The notes below the pieces were generated by a model. That model saw nothing but the letters and a program-made list of their open reading frames with translations. It had not been told where the DNA came from and did no database searches. A stretch of 64,000 nucleotides of DNA from Tannerella forsythia (GTDB lineage Bacteria; Bacteroidota; Bacteroidia; Bacteroidales; Tannerellaceae), in NCBI RefSeq assembly GCF_001006485.1, contig NZ_JUET01000119.1, forward strand, positions 62,001-126,000. Reading direction: 5' to 3'. Position numbers and translations under genes: made by a program. Numbering within the stretch: the first letter of the stretch is position 1; the number at the start of each line of letters is the position of its first letter. Below, piece by piece: positions 9,291 to 18,102 of this stretch.

Positions 9291-10163
9291 ATGAATGTTT
9301 CTTCAAGAACGAAAGGACTTGTTATCATATTGCTTGCTATCCCCTTCCTACTCTTTGCGCAAGGCGAAGACGAAGATTGGCGCGAACGGATGAAATTGCT
9401 GATTTATACCCCACGTTATTTCGGGCCAAATGCTTTCCCGATTTCGGAACTGCGGAGCGGTCGTATCGGTACACGCTGGGAGTTGGAACTGAGAGGAGAC
9501 TATCATTACTATGCGGGTGATAAGACGAGCGATCTCTTCGCCCGGCTCTTTATTCCGATAGCCCATGGCAAGGCGGGGGTGGAAATAGCCGGAGTCGTCA
9601 CGGAAAATTACGAGACGACGGAGGCTGTGAAGCTCGAGCGTCGTGCCGCAGAAACAAAACCTCCCTTCCGCTGTTACGGCGACGTGCTGATTCATTCGTT
9701 CTATCAGGTGCTTCGCAGCGATCGCTGGTGTGACTTGATGGTGAGCGCCAACCTGAAAACGGCCAGCGGAGGCCGCCTGGCCGATGCCCGTTATACGGAT
9801 GCGGCCTCGTACTGGTTCGATCTGACAGCAGGCCGCAACCTGCTTCAAAATGCCGACGGATCGGCAGCGCTGCGCTTGCAGGGCCTGCTCGGCTTCTATT
9901 GCTGGATGACGAACGACCTTGTGCATCGCCAGAACGACGCCTTGCTCTACGGCTTCGGGATGAGCGTGAAATTATACAACGTATCGCTCGCGGCCGATTA
10001 TTCGGGATTCTACGGCTACAAAAACAACGGCGATCATCCGGTTACTTTGCGCACCAAATTTGAATACGAAATTAAAAAGAACATCATCTCCATACGCTTT
10101 AAGCACGGAATGTACGACAATCTGTACGACAGCTATTCGTTAGCCTATATCCGGTGTTTTTAG
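9291..10163 (+). CDS. Exported beta-barrel-like protein of unknown function
   Basis: The 290-residue product starts with a signal peptide ending near LLFAQG. The mature part is made of alternating hydrophobic/polar strands with many Tyr, Trp and Gly and ends in a Phe (IRCF), as outer membrane barrels often do. No enzymatic motif is seen. I infer an outer membrane or periplasmic beta-structured protein specific to Bacteroidetes. It lies directly after GH92 but appears to have its own -7 element. It converges with the MATE gene on the opposite strand, with only 11 bases between stops. Confidence 0.6.
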   Translation: MNVSSRTKGLVIILLAIPFLLFAQGEDEDWRERMKLLIYTPRYFGPNAFPISELRSGRIGTRWELELRGDYHYYAGDKTSDLFARLFIPIAHGKAGVEIAGVVTENYETTEAVKLERRAAETKPPFRCYGDVLIHSFYQVLRSDRWCDLMVSANLKTASGGRLADARYTDAASYWFDLTAGRNLLQNADGSAALRLQGLLGFYCWMTNDLVHRQNDALLYGFGMSVKLYNVSLAADYSGFYGYKNNGDHPVTLRTKFEYEIKKNIISIRFKHGMYDNLYDSYSLAYIRCF

Positions 10164-10174
10164 CGCACCCGCCC

Positions 10175-11497
10175 CTATATTTTCTTCCTGTCCCACGCCG
10201 ACCAGCGCAAATAGGCGACACTGACGATCAATAAGCCTGAAAAGTAGACGATTTCTGCAATAAAACAGATATGCACGGGCTGTTGAAGCCAAATACCCGA
10301 AACATAAATAAACAGGGTGTAGACGACCAGAACGATCATCTCAAGCCCAAACGCCGAACGCGTATTTCCCGTACCCGATACCCCGCTGAACACGATACTC
10401 GCCACCGAGCAACACAATGTGGCCAAAGCAATGACATAAACCGACGGTACGGACGATGCAATCAGCGATACGTCGTTCGTATAAATCGAAAGAATCGTTT
10501 CCGGAAACAAAGAGAGCATGGCCGAGAATAAGAGCATGATGCCCATCGAGATTCCGGCAATGCGGCGAATCAGCGGAATCACCATCGGGAACTTACCCGC
10601 TCCCATCAGGTTGCTGACCATCGTGTTCGTCGTTGTAGACAATGCATTGACCGGAATGAACATCACGATGTAGATGCTCCGGACGATGTTGGCAATAGCC
10701 AGTTCACGCTGTCCGAGCCGTTCCACGACAATGAAAAACAGGAAGAAGGTACTCATCGACACGAAATATTGCAGCATCATAAATACCGAAATGTTCAGTA
10801 CCTGACGGAGCAGCTTCAGGTCGAACGAACGGAAACGGTTCAAACCGTACTTCCGGCGATCGACCGTCAGAAAGGTGTAGACAAGGAAGAAGCCGACGGC
10901 AAACGCCTCGGCTGCCACCGACGCGATGGCCGCGCCCTGAAGACCCATCTTCGGCAGTCCGGCATGGCCGAAAATCAGCAGATAATCCAGCATAACATTA
11001 ACAACCGCCATCACCGCGGCACTTAGTGTCAACACTTTCGTTCTCGTTATTCCGACAAACAAGGCGCGGAACATGACATTGACGAACGAAAAGAAAAACC
11101 CGAACAGCCGCCAGTCGAGATACTCCATCGTCGCGTTCCAAATCTCTCCCGACGAGATCATCAGCCGCATCAGATTACCTGCCCACATCCGCGAAACCAG
11201 AAACAGCCCCCCCGCTAATGCCATGAGAAACAGGATGCCCTGAATCACCACAGGGCCGATGGCCGGAAAATTCCGCTCGCCGTTCCGGCGGCCGATCACG
11301 ATCTGAGAACCTGTACTGAACCCGAATGCAATCGTAAAGGCGCAGATATAATACAGCCCGCCCATGGCCGAAGCGCCTAATTCCACTTCGCCCACACGCC
11401 CCAAAAAGGCCGTATCCGTTACGTTAATCACATTTTGCGCCAGCAAACTGAGAAAGATCGGATAGCTTATATTCCAGATATGTCTGTTCGTATACAT
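10175..11497 (-). CDS. MATE family efflux transporter
   Basis: The 440-residue product has about 12 membrane segments. Its N-terminus (ISYPIFLSLLAQNVINVTDTAFLGRVG) is typical of the MATE family, and the second half repeats the fold. Such proteins export drugs or metabolites using a Na+ or H+ gradient across the inner membrane. The gene lies downstream of panD on the same strand, but a terminator between them (11502-11534) argues for separate transcription. Substrate cannot be predicted. Confidence 0.9.
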   Translation of the reverse strand: MYTNRHIWNISYPIFLSLLAQNVINVTDTAFLGRVGEVELGASAMGGLYYICAFTIAFGFSTGSQIVIGRRNGERNFPAIGPVVIQGILFLMALAGGLFLVSRMWAGNLMRLMISSGEIWNATMEYLDWRLFGFFFSFVNVMFRALFVGITRTKVLTLSAAVMAVVNVMLDYLLIFGHAGLPKMGLQGAAIASVAAEAFAVGFFLVYTFLTVDRRKYGLNRFRSFDLKLLRQVLNISVFMMLQYFVSMSTFFLFFIVVERLGQRELAIANIVRSIYIVMFIPVNALSTTTNTMVSNLMGAGKFPMVIPLIRRIAGISMGIMLLFSAMLSLFPETILSIYTNDVSLIASSVPSVYVIALATLCCSVASIVFSGVSGTGNTRSAFGLEMIVLVVYTLFIYVSGIWLQQPVHICFIAEIVYFSGLLIVSVAYLRWSAWDRKKI

Positions 11498-11501
11498 CGA
11501 T

Positions 11502-11534
11502 AAAAAAGGTCTGTCGTCTTGTGCCGGCAGACCT
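11502..11534 (-). terminator. Rho-independent terminator after panD (minus strand)
   Basis: Read on the minus strand, AGGTCTG pairs with CAGACCT and is followed by a run of six T. It separates panCD from the MATE gene. Confidence 0.75.
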
Positions 11535-11569
11535 GTCCTTTTCTTTTAAACGCCCGATGCGTTACGCTT

Positions 11570-11920
11570 TTATTTCAGTTTATTCGTTGCCGTGTCGGGG
11601 AAAATGACAGCCGGTTTGAAAGTTTTCGCCTCCTCGAAATCCATCGTAGCATACGAAAGGATGATCACGATATCGCCGGGTTGTACCCTCCGCGCGGCCG
11701 CTCCGTTCAGGCAAATAATCCCCGAATCGCGCTCGCCGGCAATCACGTAGGTCTCGAAACGCTCGCCATTGTTATTGTTCAGTATCTGTACTTTCTCGTT
11801 CTCGATCAGGTTGGCGGCCTCCATCAACGACCGGTCGATCGTGATGCTGCCGATGTAGTTCAGGTTGGCATCCGTGACCGTCACCCGATGAATTTTCGAT
11901 TTTAACACCTCGATAAGCAT
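11570..11920 (-). CDS. panD: Aspartate 1-decarboxylase proenzyme
   Basis: The 116-residue product has the normal PanD length. It carries the self-cleavage site YIGSITID with Gly24-Ser25, where the chain breaks to create the pyruvoyl cofactor. Lys9 and Tyr22 of the family pattern are present. The enzyme makes beta-alanine from aspartate for pantothenate and CoA. It lies 21 bases downstream of panC on the same strand, forming a panCD operon that supplies both steps leading to pantothenate. Confidence 0.97.
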   Translation of the reverse strand: MLIEVLKSKIHRVTVTDANLNYIGSITIDRSLMEAANLIENEKVQILNNNNGERFETYVIAGERDSGIICLNGAAARRVQPGDIVIILSYATMDFEEAKTFKPAVIFPDTATNKLK

Positions 11921-11941
11921 ACTCCTTTTTCTCCCTTTAAT

Positions 11942-12781
11942 TTAATATTTGATATTATCAATCAGCCGCACATCACCGCAATAAACAGCCGCACATCCAA
12001 CCGCCCCGGCCGTTTCGTCCCATGAACGAATCGGCTGCAAACTCGTTGCATCAACGATCTCAAAATATTCGACACGCAACGGCGGATGCTCGTTCAGCGT
12101 TTTCGTTACCCATGCTTTCGTTTCCTCCACCGTTCTTGAGGCTGCAAAGATACAACTTTCTTTCAACGTACGCGAAATTACCGGAGCAATCCGCCGCTGT
12201 TCAGACGTCAGACGTACGTTGCGGCTGCTCAGTGCCAGCCCGTCCGCTTCGCGCACAATCGGACAGGGCACAATCTCTACAGGCAGCTTCAACAGGCGGG
12301 TCATCGATCGGATCACGGCGATCTGCTGAAAGTCTTTCTCTCCGAAATACGCCCGATCCGGTTCGATAATCGTGAATAACTTGCTGACAATCTGAGCTAC
12401 TCCGTTGAAGTGCCCCGGACGAAAAGCACCTTCCATCACCGTAGCCACTGCTCCAAGGTCGAACACACGGGTGTCCGGTTCGGGATACATCTCCTCGTCC
12501 GAAGGAGCAAAGACATACCGGCATCCGGCTTTCTCGAGCAATGCACAATCCTGCTCCAAGGTGCGGGGATACGTCTCCAGATCACGTTTGTCATTGAACT
12601 GAGTGGGATTGACGAACACACTGACCACACATACATCATTCTCCTCCACACAACGGTTTACCAGACTCAAATGACCGGCATGCAATGCACCCATCGTAGG
12701 CACTAATCCCACACGCTTGCCGGCACTGCGTTCGGCATCCAAAGTGGACCTCAATGCTGCAATACAATTTATTATCTTCAT
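11942..12781 (-). CDS. panC: Pantothenate synthetase
   Basis: Starting at the ATG complement at 12779-12781, the product is 279 residues, the usual PanC length. It carries [10 protein letters not shown] (residues 28-37, the HIGH-like ATP site) and the LSSRN block near residue 180. The enzyme joins pantoate and beta-alanine using ATP. A longer in-frame start at 12892 would add 37 residues with no family counterpart and is rejected. The gene is divergent from the glycogen-synthase-like gene across a shared control region of about 200 bases and is followed by panD. Confidence 0.96.
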   Translation of the reverse strand: MKIINCIAALRSTLDAERSAGKRVGLVPTMGALHAGHLSLVNRCVEENDVCVVSVFVNPTQFNDKRDLETYPRTLEQDCALLEKAGCRYVFAPSDEEMYPEPDTRVFDLGAVATVMEGAFRPGHFNGVAQIVSKLFTIIEPDRAYFGEKDFQQIAVIRSMTRLLKLPVEIVPCPIVREADGLALSSRNVRLTSEQRRIAPVISRTLKESCIFAASRTVEETKAWVTKTLNEHPPLRVEYFEIVDATSLQPIRSWDETAGAVGCAAVYCGDVRLIDNIKY

Positions 12782-12945
12782 TTCTAAATAGCTATAGTTA
12801 CTTATGAAAAGCTGAACCCTACGTTCCAAAAATCGACTGCAAAGCAACAAAATAACTTGAACATAACACCGTCTCTTCGGCAACAAATACATTTCTTTTA
12901 AGATTCATTCTGAAAATGAAAGCACCGTTTAACCGTTTTTTTTAC

Positions 12946-12953
12946 TACCTTTG
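12946..12953 (+). promoter_or_regulatory. -7 element that fixes the start of the GT5-like gene
   Basis: TACCTTTG fits TAnnTTTG. A start of transcription near 12960 places the promoter inside the longer open frame beginning at 12916, so translation must begin at the downstream ATG 12979. Confidence 0.6.
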
Positions 12954-12978
12954 TGGTCGATTTTATTTTGCCGAAAAA

Positions 12979-13788
12979 ATGGACGCTAAGAAAATATTGT
13001 TTATCGCTCAAGAAATCTCCCCCTATCTGCCGGAGTCCGAGATAGCGAATATATGTCGCCATCTCCCTCAGGGGATACAGGAACAAGGATGCGAAATCAG
13101 AACGTTCATGCCCAAATACGGATGCATCAACGAACGCCGTAATCAACTGCACGAAGTCATCCGGTTATCCGGGATGAACCTGATCATTGACGATACCGAT
13201 CATCCGTTAATCATCAAGGTGGCTTCGATTCAATCAGCGCGGATGCAGGTCTATTTTATTGATAACGAAGACTTCTTTCAACGCAAAGCGACGGTCTCCG
13301 ACGAAAAGGGAAACGGATTTAAGGATAACGACGAACGCGCCATCTTTTATGTGCGCGGGGTCTTTGAAACGATCAAAAAACTTCGGTGGATTCCCGACAT
13401 CATTCACTGCCACGGCTGGTTCACGGCCTTAGCTCCGCTGTATCTGAAACGAATGTATTCAGACGACCCGTGTTTTGCCCGTACGAAAGTGGTGTACTCC
13501 ATTTATGATAAATCATTTAAGTCTACCCTAAACAAAGACCTGAGCAAAAAACTGAAACAAGACGGAGCCGCAACAAGAGACTTGAAAATACTCGAAAAAA
13601 ATGATTGCATCTCGCTCTCCAAATTAGCAGTCCAATTTTCGGATGGAATCATACAGGGCAGTTCGAAAATAGACAAACGGTTAGGAGAATTTATCGCACA
13701 AAGCAAGAAACGTTTTCTTCCCTATCAGAATACGGAACATTATGTTCAGGCCTATAACGAATTTTATAATACGATTTTAAAGAGATAA
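12979..13788 (+). CDS. Short glycogen/starch synthase (GT5 N-terminal domain)-like protein
   Basis: The 269-residue product matches only the N-terminal Rossmann domain of GT5 glycogen synthases. KKILFIAQEISPYLPESEI sits where the family has its ADP-glucose/primer KxGGL loop, and PDIIHCHGW is the conserved DxxHxHxW block. The typical KTGGL is replaced by PESEI and the C-terminal GT domain is missing, so it may not be a classical synthase. This short form preceding a DUF4270 gene is, to my knowledge, a recurrent Bacteroidetes arrangement. Only one base separates it from the next gene, so they are coupled. Confidence 0.8.
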   Translation: MDAKKILFIAQEISPYLPESEIANICRHLPQGIQEQGCEIRTFMPKYGCINERRNQLHEVIRLSGMNLIIDDTDHPLIIKVASIQSARMQVYFIDNEDFFQRKATVSDEKGNGFKDNDERAIFYVRGVFETIKKLRWIPDIIHCHGWFTALAPLYLKRMYSDDPCFARTKVVYSIYDKSFKSTLNKDLSKKLKQDGAATRDLKILEKNDCISLSKLAVQFSDGIIQGSSKIDKRLGEFIAQSKKRFLPYQNTEHYVQAYNEFYNTILKR

Positions 13789-13789
13789 G

Positions 13790-15208
13790 ATGAAGATAAA
13801 ACATGCAGCAGCCCTCCTGCTCTTAGGAGGAATTTCACTTTTCAGCGGATGCAACGACGACTTGACCTTGGTCGGTTCTACGATTCAACCGCAGGGGGAT
13901 CGTAATACGGTCTATACCGATACGTTTCGGATGACGGCCTCCACCGTGAAGCGGGACTCGCTCTATGCCAAAACCACAAGAGGCTTGCTGGGGGAAATCT
14001 ATGACCCGTTATACGGACATTTGAAGTCAGACTATCTGTGTCAGTTTTATTGCGCTGAAAATTACCGGTTCCCTCATAAACCTCACCAGGGAGAGGTGGA
14101 TTCGGTGAAGTTGAATATCCGCTTCTATTTCTGGAATGGAGACGGGCAGGCTCTGATGCGAGCCAGAGCGTATGCGGTCAACAAACCTATCGAAAAGAAC
14201 TATTATACCAACCTTAATCCCGCAGATTACTGCGATATGCAAAATGTGTTTGGAACACAAGTATATACAACATCCGGTTGCTTTAGCGATTCTGTTTCAA
14301 CGGGACGGAAAGACCAGAAAACGAACAGGGAGATTAAACAGGCAAGGTACGCACTAAAGATCGCGTTGCCGCGAGAATGGGGCACCCGATTTTATAACGA
14401 AACGGTCAACAACCCGTCATCGTTTGCTACCCAAGAAGCTTTCAACCGTTTTTTCCCGGGATTATATATCACGACCGATTACGGAAGTGGAAATATTTTG
14501 AATGTAAGCGATACGCAATTGTATTTTTATTATCGGCGCCCGAAGAGCAGTAAGAACGACACGCTGGTACGTGACTCCGTCATGTTTCAGGTTACGAAGG
14601 AAGTGATACAGCACAGCCGATTCCTGCATACCGACGAGGAGAAATTGCTGACGCCGAACGATCAATATGCGTATGTTAAAACACCTGCCGGCATTTATCC
14701 CCGCTTAGTGATTCCGAGCCGGGAAATTGCCAAGACCATAAAAGGTCGTTTCACAAACAATTTGATGCTCAGCTTGAAATATGATCCCCAAGAGAACTGG
14801 AAGTACGCGATGTCTCCGCCTCCCTATCTGATGCTTATGCCCGAAGATTCGCTACGGACATTCTTTGAGAACCGGAGCATCGAAAATAATGCAACCACCT
14901 TCCTCTCAAGGGACAATACACGCGTAAGCACGCAGTATGGCTATGACCCGGCAACCCGGACGTATTATTTTTCGAACATCATCAACTTACTGAATATACA
15001 CATTAAAGAAAAACCGGATGAAGACCTTCGCCTTCTGATCGTGCCTGTAGAAAGAGACTTTGCAACTACAACGGATCGATTCGGAAATGTAACGGGCTAC
15101 TACACAAGAGCAATCCATAATTACCTGATGCTTTCGGGGGTAAAATTCCCGATTGATCAGGAACATATGAAGATCGTTGTCGTTTCCAACAAATATACAG
15201 GCAAGTGA
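13790..15208 (+). CDS. DUF4270 family lipoprotein
   Basis: The 472-residue product has a lipoprotein signal (SLFSGCNDD). Its mature start, with LTLVGSTIQPQ and the downstream RGLLGEIYDPLYGHLKSDY, is characteristic of DUF4270, a Bacteroidetes family of surface or periplasmic proteins with no assigned role. The rest is beta-rich. It begins one base after the GT5-like gene, so the pair is one operon; the context hints at a role in a cell-envelope glycan, but this is inference. It is followed by terminator-like hairpins. Confidence 0.85.
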   Translation: MKIKHAAALLLLGGISLFSGCNDDLTLVGSTIQPQGDRNTVYTDTFRMTASTVKRDSLYAKTTRGLLGEIYDPLYGHLKSDYLCQFYCAENYRFPHKPHQGEVDSVKLNIRFYFWNGDGQALMRARAYAVNKPIEKNYYTNLNPADYCDMQNVFGTQVYTTSGCFSDSVSTGRKDQKTNREIKQARYALKIALPREWGTRFYNETVNNPSSFATQEAFNRFFPGLYITTDYGSGNILNVSDTQLYFYYRRPKSSKNDTLVRDSVMFQVTKEVIQHSRFLHTDEEKLLTPNDQYAYVKTPAGIYPRLVIPSREIAKTIKGRFTNNLMLSLKYDPQENWKYAMSPPPYLMLMPEDSLRTFFENRSIENNATTFLSRDNTRVSTQYGYDPATRTYYFSNIINLLNIHIKEKPDEDLRLLIVPVERDFATTTDRFGNVTGYYTRAIHNYLMLSGVKFPIDQEHMKIVVVSNKYTGK

Positions 15209-15378
15209 TTGATCCCCCCGCCCCTCACGGGATGGGGGACGGTTCTTGTCCAAGCCTCACGACGGGCTTGGAAGAATAACATAGGCTCTCTCAGCTTATT
15301 TTCATTTCAGATTGTCCAAATTCTAAAAGACTTAAACACGGACAGACCTCCGAATCCGGATAGGACATTTTACCCTGT

Positions 15379-15417
15379 GATTTTTTTTGCGTGGCTACGC
15401 AAAAAATCTCTTTTTTT
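15379..15417 (+). terminator. Strong hairpin with T-run after the DUF4270 gene
   Basis: GATTTTTTTTGCGT pairs with ACGCAAAAAATC around a four-base loop and is followed by TCTCTTTTTTT. Two shorter GC hairpins precede it (15214-15235 and 15250-15272). This fits the end of the operon starting at 12979. Confidence 0.7.
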
Positions 15418-15452
15418 ATCAACCTCTGCGGTGTTCCTGCGCACCTCACGCC

Positions 15453-15460
15453 TACCTTTG
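15453..15460 (+). promoter_or_regulatory. Orphan -7 promoter element
   Basis: TACCTTTG followed by C fits the consensus exactly, but only tiny frames follow (a Met-stop and a 4-codon frame near 15490-15520). It may start a non-coding transcript leading toward the rod RNA at 15711. Confidence 0.4.
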
Positions 15461-15710
15461 CATCGTTTTAATAAAAAGAATAACGAATTTATTATGTAAA
15501 CAAAGATGAATGAACTGTGACTGAAAACCCGGAGAAAAGTCGGGAAGACGGAGCTAAGATAAAGAAAAACAGTCCATGCAAAAAAAAACAGCCGATTTAT
15601 TTGTTGCGTCAGAATAAAATCATTTACTTTGCACGAGTGTAAAAAAATGATAAAGATGCGACAATAAGACGCTGAAAATATTTTGCAAAACTTGCAGACC
15701 GATTATTAGA

Positions 15711-15878
15711 CCCGGTTAAATCTGGAAAATTCAACAAGGGAGTCTGAGAATAATTTGTCGAAGCATATGATGCACCCTGCATAAGGGGCATGGACTGTGC
15801 TTTTACTTATTCAGACTCCAAGGTTTTCCAGAACCGAACCGGGTGAATAGCAGAAGTTGGGACGTGTCCCTCTCTTTT
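15711..15878 (+). ncRNA. ssrS: Rod-shaped RNA, probable 6S RNA
   Basis: The stretch folds as one long rod. CCCGGTT (15711-15717) pairs with AACCGGG (15837-15843), CTGGAAAA (15722-15729) with TTTTCCAG (15824-15831), and GGAGTCTGA (15739-15747) with TCAGACTCC (15811-15819). An apical stem ATGCaCCC/GGGGCAT closes it. Unpaired patches of similar size on both sides give the interrupted-rod shape typical of 6S RNA, which binds RNA polymerase as a promoter mimic. A GGGAC/GTCCC hairpin and T-run (15859-15878) would terminate it. A promoter candidate is TTTG 15599-15602 with TTACTTTG 15624-15631. No frame of note overlaps it. The structure is seen; the 6S identity is inferred. Confidence 0.6.
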
Positions 15879-15915
15879 TTGCCTTTCGGTCACAGTTCAA
15901 AACAAAACAAACAAT

Positions 15916-16521
15916 ATGATGAAGAACGTACGATTCGCCCCGTGGGTAGGCAGCGCATACACGATGGGCATAGAAGGAAAAAGAATGATGGCGCTGGGCG
16001 AAAGTCATTACTGCGCTAACCCGTGTGATGCCGACTCCGGCATGACCAACCGTATCATCCGCCTGTTGTTCGAGCCTGACCGCGAGCACGAAGGGTTTAT
16101 GAATACGTATACGAAGTTCGAGCGGGCACTGGCCGGAAAGCCGCTCTCGCTGGCCGAAAAAGAACAATGGTGGAACCGGATCCTCTTTTATAACTACGTG
16201 CAAAGTCCGATCTCCGGGCCGCGTAAAGAACCGACACGACAAGAGTTTGCCGATTCCGAAGCGGCTTTTTTCGAAGTGCTGGAAACTTATCGACCCGATG
16301 GCGTATTGGTATGGGGCAAACGGCTGTATGACAACCTTCCTAAACGGGGCAGACAGCTCGACGACTTGATCTTGCCCGAGGGCGACAGCATCGAGACATG
16401 GGCGTACGATCTCCGCAACGGTCATACCGTGCGACTGTTACCCATCACCCATCCTTCGGCCGCATTTACAACCGGATATTGGCATGTAGCCATCTCCACG
16501 TTTATCCGCGACATGAAATAA
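15916..16521 (+). CDS. Uracil-DNA-glycosylase-like protein of unknown function
   Basis: The 201-residue cytoplasmic product has no signal peptide. MALGESHYC near residue 25, a GVLVWGKRLYD segment near 130, and ITHPSAA near 180 lie in the order expected for the nucleotide-binding and HPSxx motifs of the UDG superfamily. The canonical catalytic motif is not clear, so DNA repair activity is inference. The start is 15916 or the second Met at 15919. It follows the rod RNA and precedes the small zinc-ribbon gene by 25 bases, suggesting one transcript. Confidence 0.55.
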   Translation: MMKNVRFAPWVGSAYTMGIEGKRMMALGESHYCANPCDADSGMTNRIIRLLFEPDREHEGFMNTYTKFERALAGKPLSLAEKEQWWNRILFYNYVQSPISGPRKEPTRQEFADSEAAFFEVLETYRPDGVLVWGKRLYDNLPKRGRQLDDLILPEGDSIETWAYDLRNGHTVRLLPITHPSAAFTTGYWHVAISTFIRDMK

Positions 16522-16546
16522 CAAACGATTAATATATATATAATGT

Positions 16547-16804
16547 ATGGGAACACAGAATTTTTATTGCGAATACTGCGGAAAGCGGTATCCAAGCGTA
16601 CAACAACTGACGAACGGACTTTGTCCGCGTCATCCGGACGGGTCTAACCGGGTGAAGCACAAACTTTACGAAGGAGGAGAAAAGAAAATATACACCTGCA
16701 AGCATTGCGGAAAGGAGTATCCCACCATCGCTGCGATGGTAATCGGTCCCTGCCCCCGCCATCCTAAAGGAAGCAATCACGGCAAACACGCCCCGGCGTT
16801 GTGA
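16547..16804 (+). CDS. Small tandem zinc-ribbon protein
   Basis: The 85-residue product consists of two copies of the same module: CEYCGKRYP with CPRHPDGSN (Cys8, Cys11, Cys26, His29) and CKHCGKEYP with CPRHPKGSN (Cys51, Cys54, Cys69, His72). Each unit has a CxxC...CxxH zinc-binding pattern and a basic GSNxxKH tail. It probably binds two zinc ions and perhaps nucleic acid. The function is unknown. It sits just before the promoter of the dynamin operon and is likely co-transcribed with the UDG-like gene. Confidence 0.7.
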   Translation: MGTQNFYCEYCGKRYPSVQQLTNGLCPRHPDGSNRVKHKLYEGGEKKIYTCKHCGKEYPTIAAMVIGPCPRHPKGSNHGKHAPAL

Positions 16805-16832
16805 GAAAGGAGAAGAGAGATATTAATCTATT

Positions 16833-16840
16833 TATCTTTG
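16833..16840 (+). promoter_or_regulatory. -7 element of the dynamin-like operon
   Basis: TATCTTTG fits TAnnTTTG and lies 53 bases before the first dynamin-like ATG at 16894. No good -33 TTTG is seen, so the promoter may be weak or activated. Confidence 0.45.
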
Positions 16841-16893
16841 TACTATATATATAGATGAAAGCATGATAGATGACAATTACATATTAAATTATC

Positions 16894-18102
16894 ATGGATA
16901 AGATTGAACAATTACGAAGCATAGCTGAATTTTTAGGTCTTAGCAATATTGCTAAAGAATTATCATTAATAGAACTGCGCTCAAAGCAGGAGAATGCAAA
17001 TATAATTCTTCCTTTAGTGGGCGAGTTTAGTTCGGGTAAGACAACGCTTGTCAATGCGCTGACAGATAGTAAAAGTTTGGAAAGTGCAACGAAGCCAACT
17101 ACTGCAACCATCTATGAAGTACATTTTGGTTGTGACACTTGTCGTGCAGAGGTGATTGATGCAGATGGCAATCGTATAGAAGTTTCTGAGATAAGTGACT
17201 TGAAGAACGATGCGCTGGCAGATGCAAAAGTTGTAACCGTGTTCGATACATCTACACGCGTACCTTCTTCTACTATCATTGTTGACACTCCGGGACTTTC
17301 TTCCCCTAATCCTAAGCATAGACAGACCCTTGTGAATTTTCTTCCTAAGGCTGATGGAATACTGCTCGTTACTGATATTAATCAGCAGATAACTCGTTCT
17401 CTGACAGATTTTATTGAGATGATTAAGTTGTCTCAACGACCTATTTATTTGGTGCTTACCAAAAGTGATACCAAATCAGAAGGAGATATCGAGTCAGCTA
17501 AAGCACACATTAGCAAGAACTGTGAAATCCCCTTGAAACAGGTAGCTGTTGTATCTGCTACAAAAGACTTACTTTCAGATTTATATTCATTGTTTGATGC
17601 TATTCAGCATGAGAAAAAGGATATTTTGAGACGTGTCGATGAGCAACGCCTAAAAGATATTGCGAAGTTCATGGCTGATCGTATTGAGGATTTAATGTCG
17701 GCATCTTCTTCTGACAAGAATTTAGATGAAGCTATTCTGCAGAGTCAATCAGAACTTAAGAGGATTAAGCGCAATATAGAGCGTCTTGTTGAGTCGGTGT
17801 CTGATGATATTGTAGAGCAGGAGCGTACTACTACTCGTAAGTTTGAAGATACAGTGTTCGATAAACTCAATACACTCGTAACGGGTAAGAGTACTGATTT
17901 TGACAATGATGCGCTTATGGTAATCAATAGTACAGCATCTTTGTTAATGAATAGTTATAGAAATGGTGTGCAGAATGCTATCCGTGAGAAGGCAAACCGA
18001 CAGCGAGGAACGGAAAATGAAATATCCTTGAGTTCATTGGAGAATATGGATATTTCTAATATCCAGATGACAGGTCTGAGTGACTTTGTTGCAACGGTAT
18101 AA
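16894..18102 (+). pseudogene. Dynamin-like GTPase, 5' part, interrupted by an insertion sequence
   Basis: The gene encodes a GTPase domain with G1 GEFSSGKT (residues 43-50), G3 DTPG (131-134) and G4 TKSD (189-192), followed by a helical stalk-like region to about residue 396. At codon 396 (ending 18081) an IS903-group element enters; the frame then runs six residues into the IS and stops at 18102. Removing the element and one 9-bp target copy restores an uninterrupted frame of about 607 codons with the part at 19194-19826. The truncated product keeps the GTPase head but loses the hydrophobic paddle-like segment, so the protein is probably inactive in membrane work. Confidence 0.85.
18073..18081 (+). 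repeat. Target site duplication, left copy
   Basis: GGTCTGAGT immediately left of the element is repeated at 19185-19193. A 9-bp duplication is the size known for the IS903 group. Confidence 0.95.

Noticed and set aside
7136-9328. 730-codon open frame on the minus strand opposite the GH92 gene
   Set aside because: The plus strand clearly encodes GH92 with family motifs throughout. The antisense frame is a by-product of GC-rich codon use and has no recognisable domain.
12782-12892. Longer start for panC
   Set aside because: The extra 37 residues have no counterpart in PanC, and the usual start MKIINCI lies at 12781.
12916-12978. Longer start for the GT5-like gene
   Set aside because: A consensus -7 element at 12946-12953 lies inside this extension, so it would not be transcribed.
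15209-15499. Possible 96-residue gene after DUF4270
   Set aside because: It starts right at the stop of DUF4270, crosses hairpins and a terminator, and has no family features.
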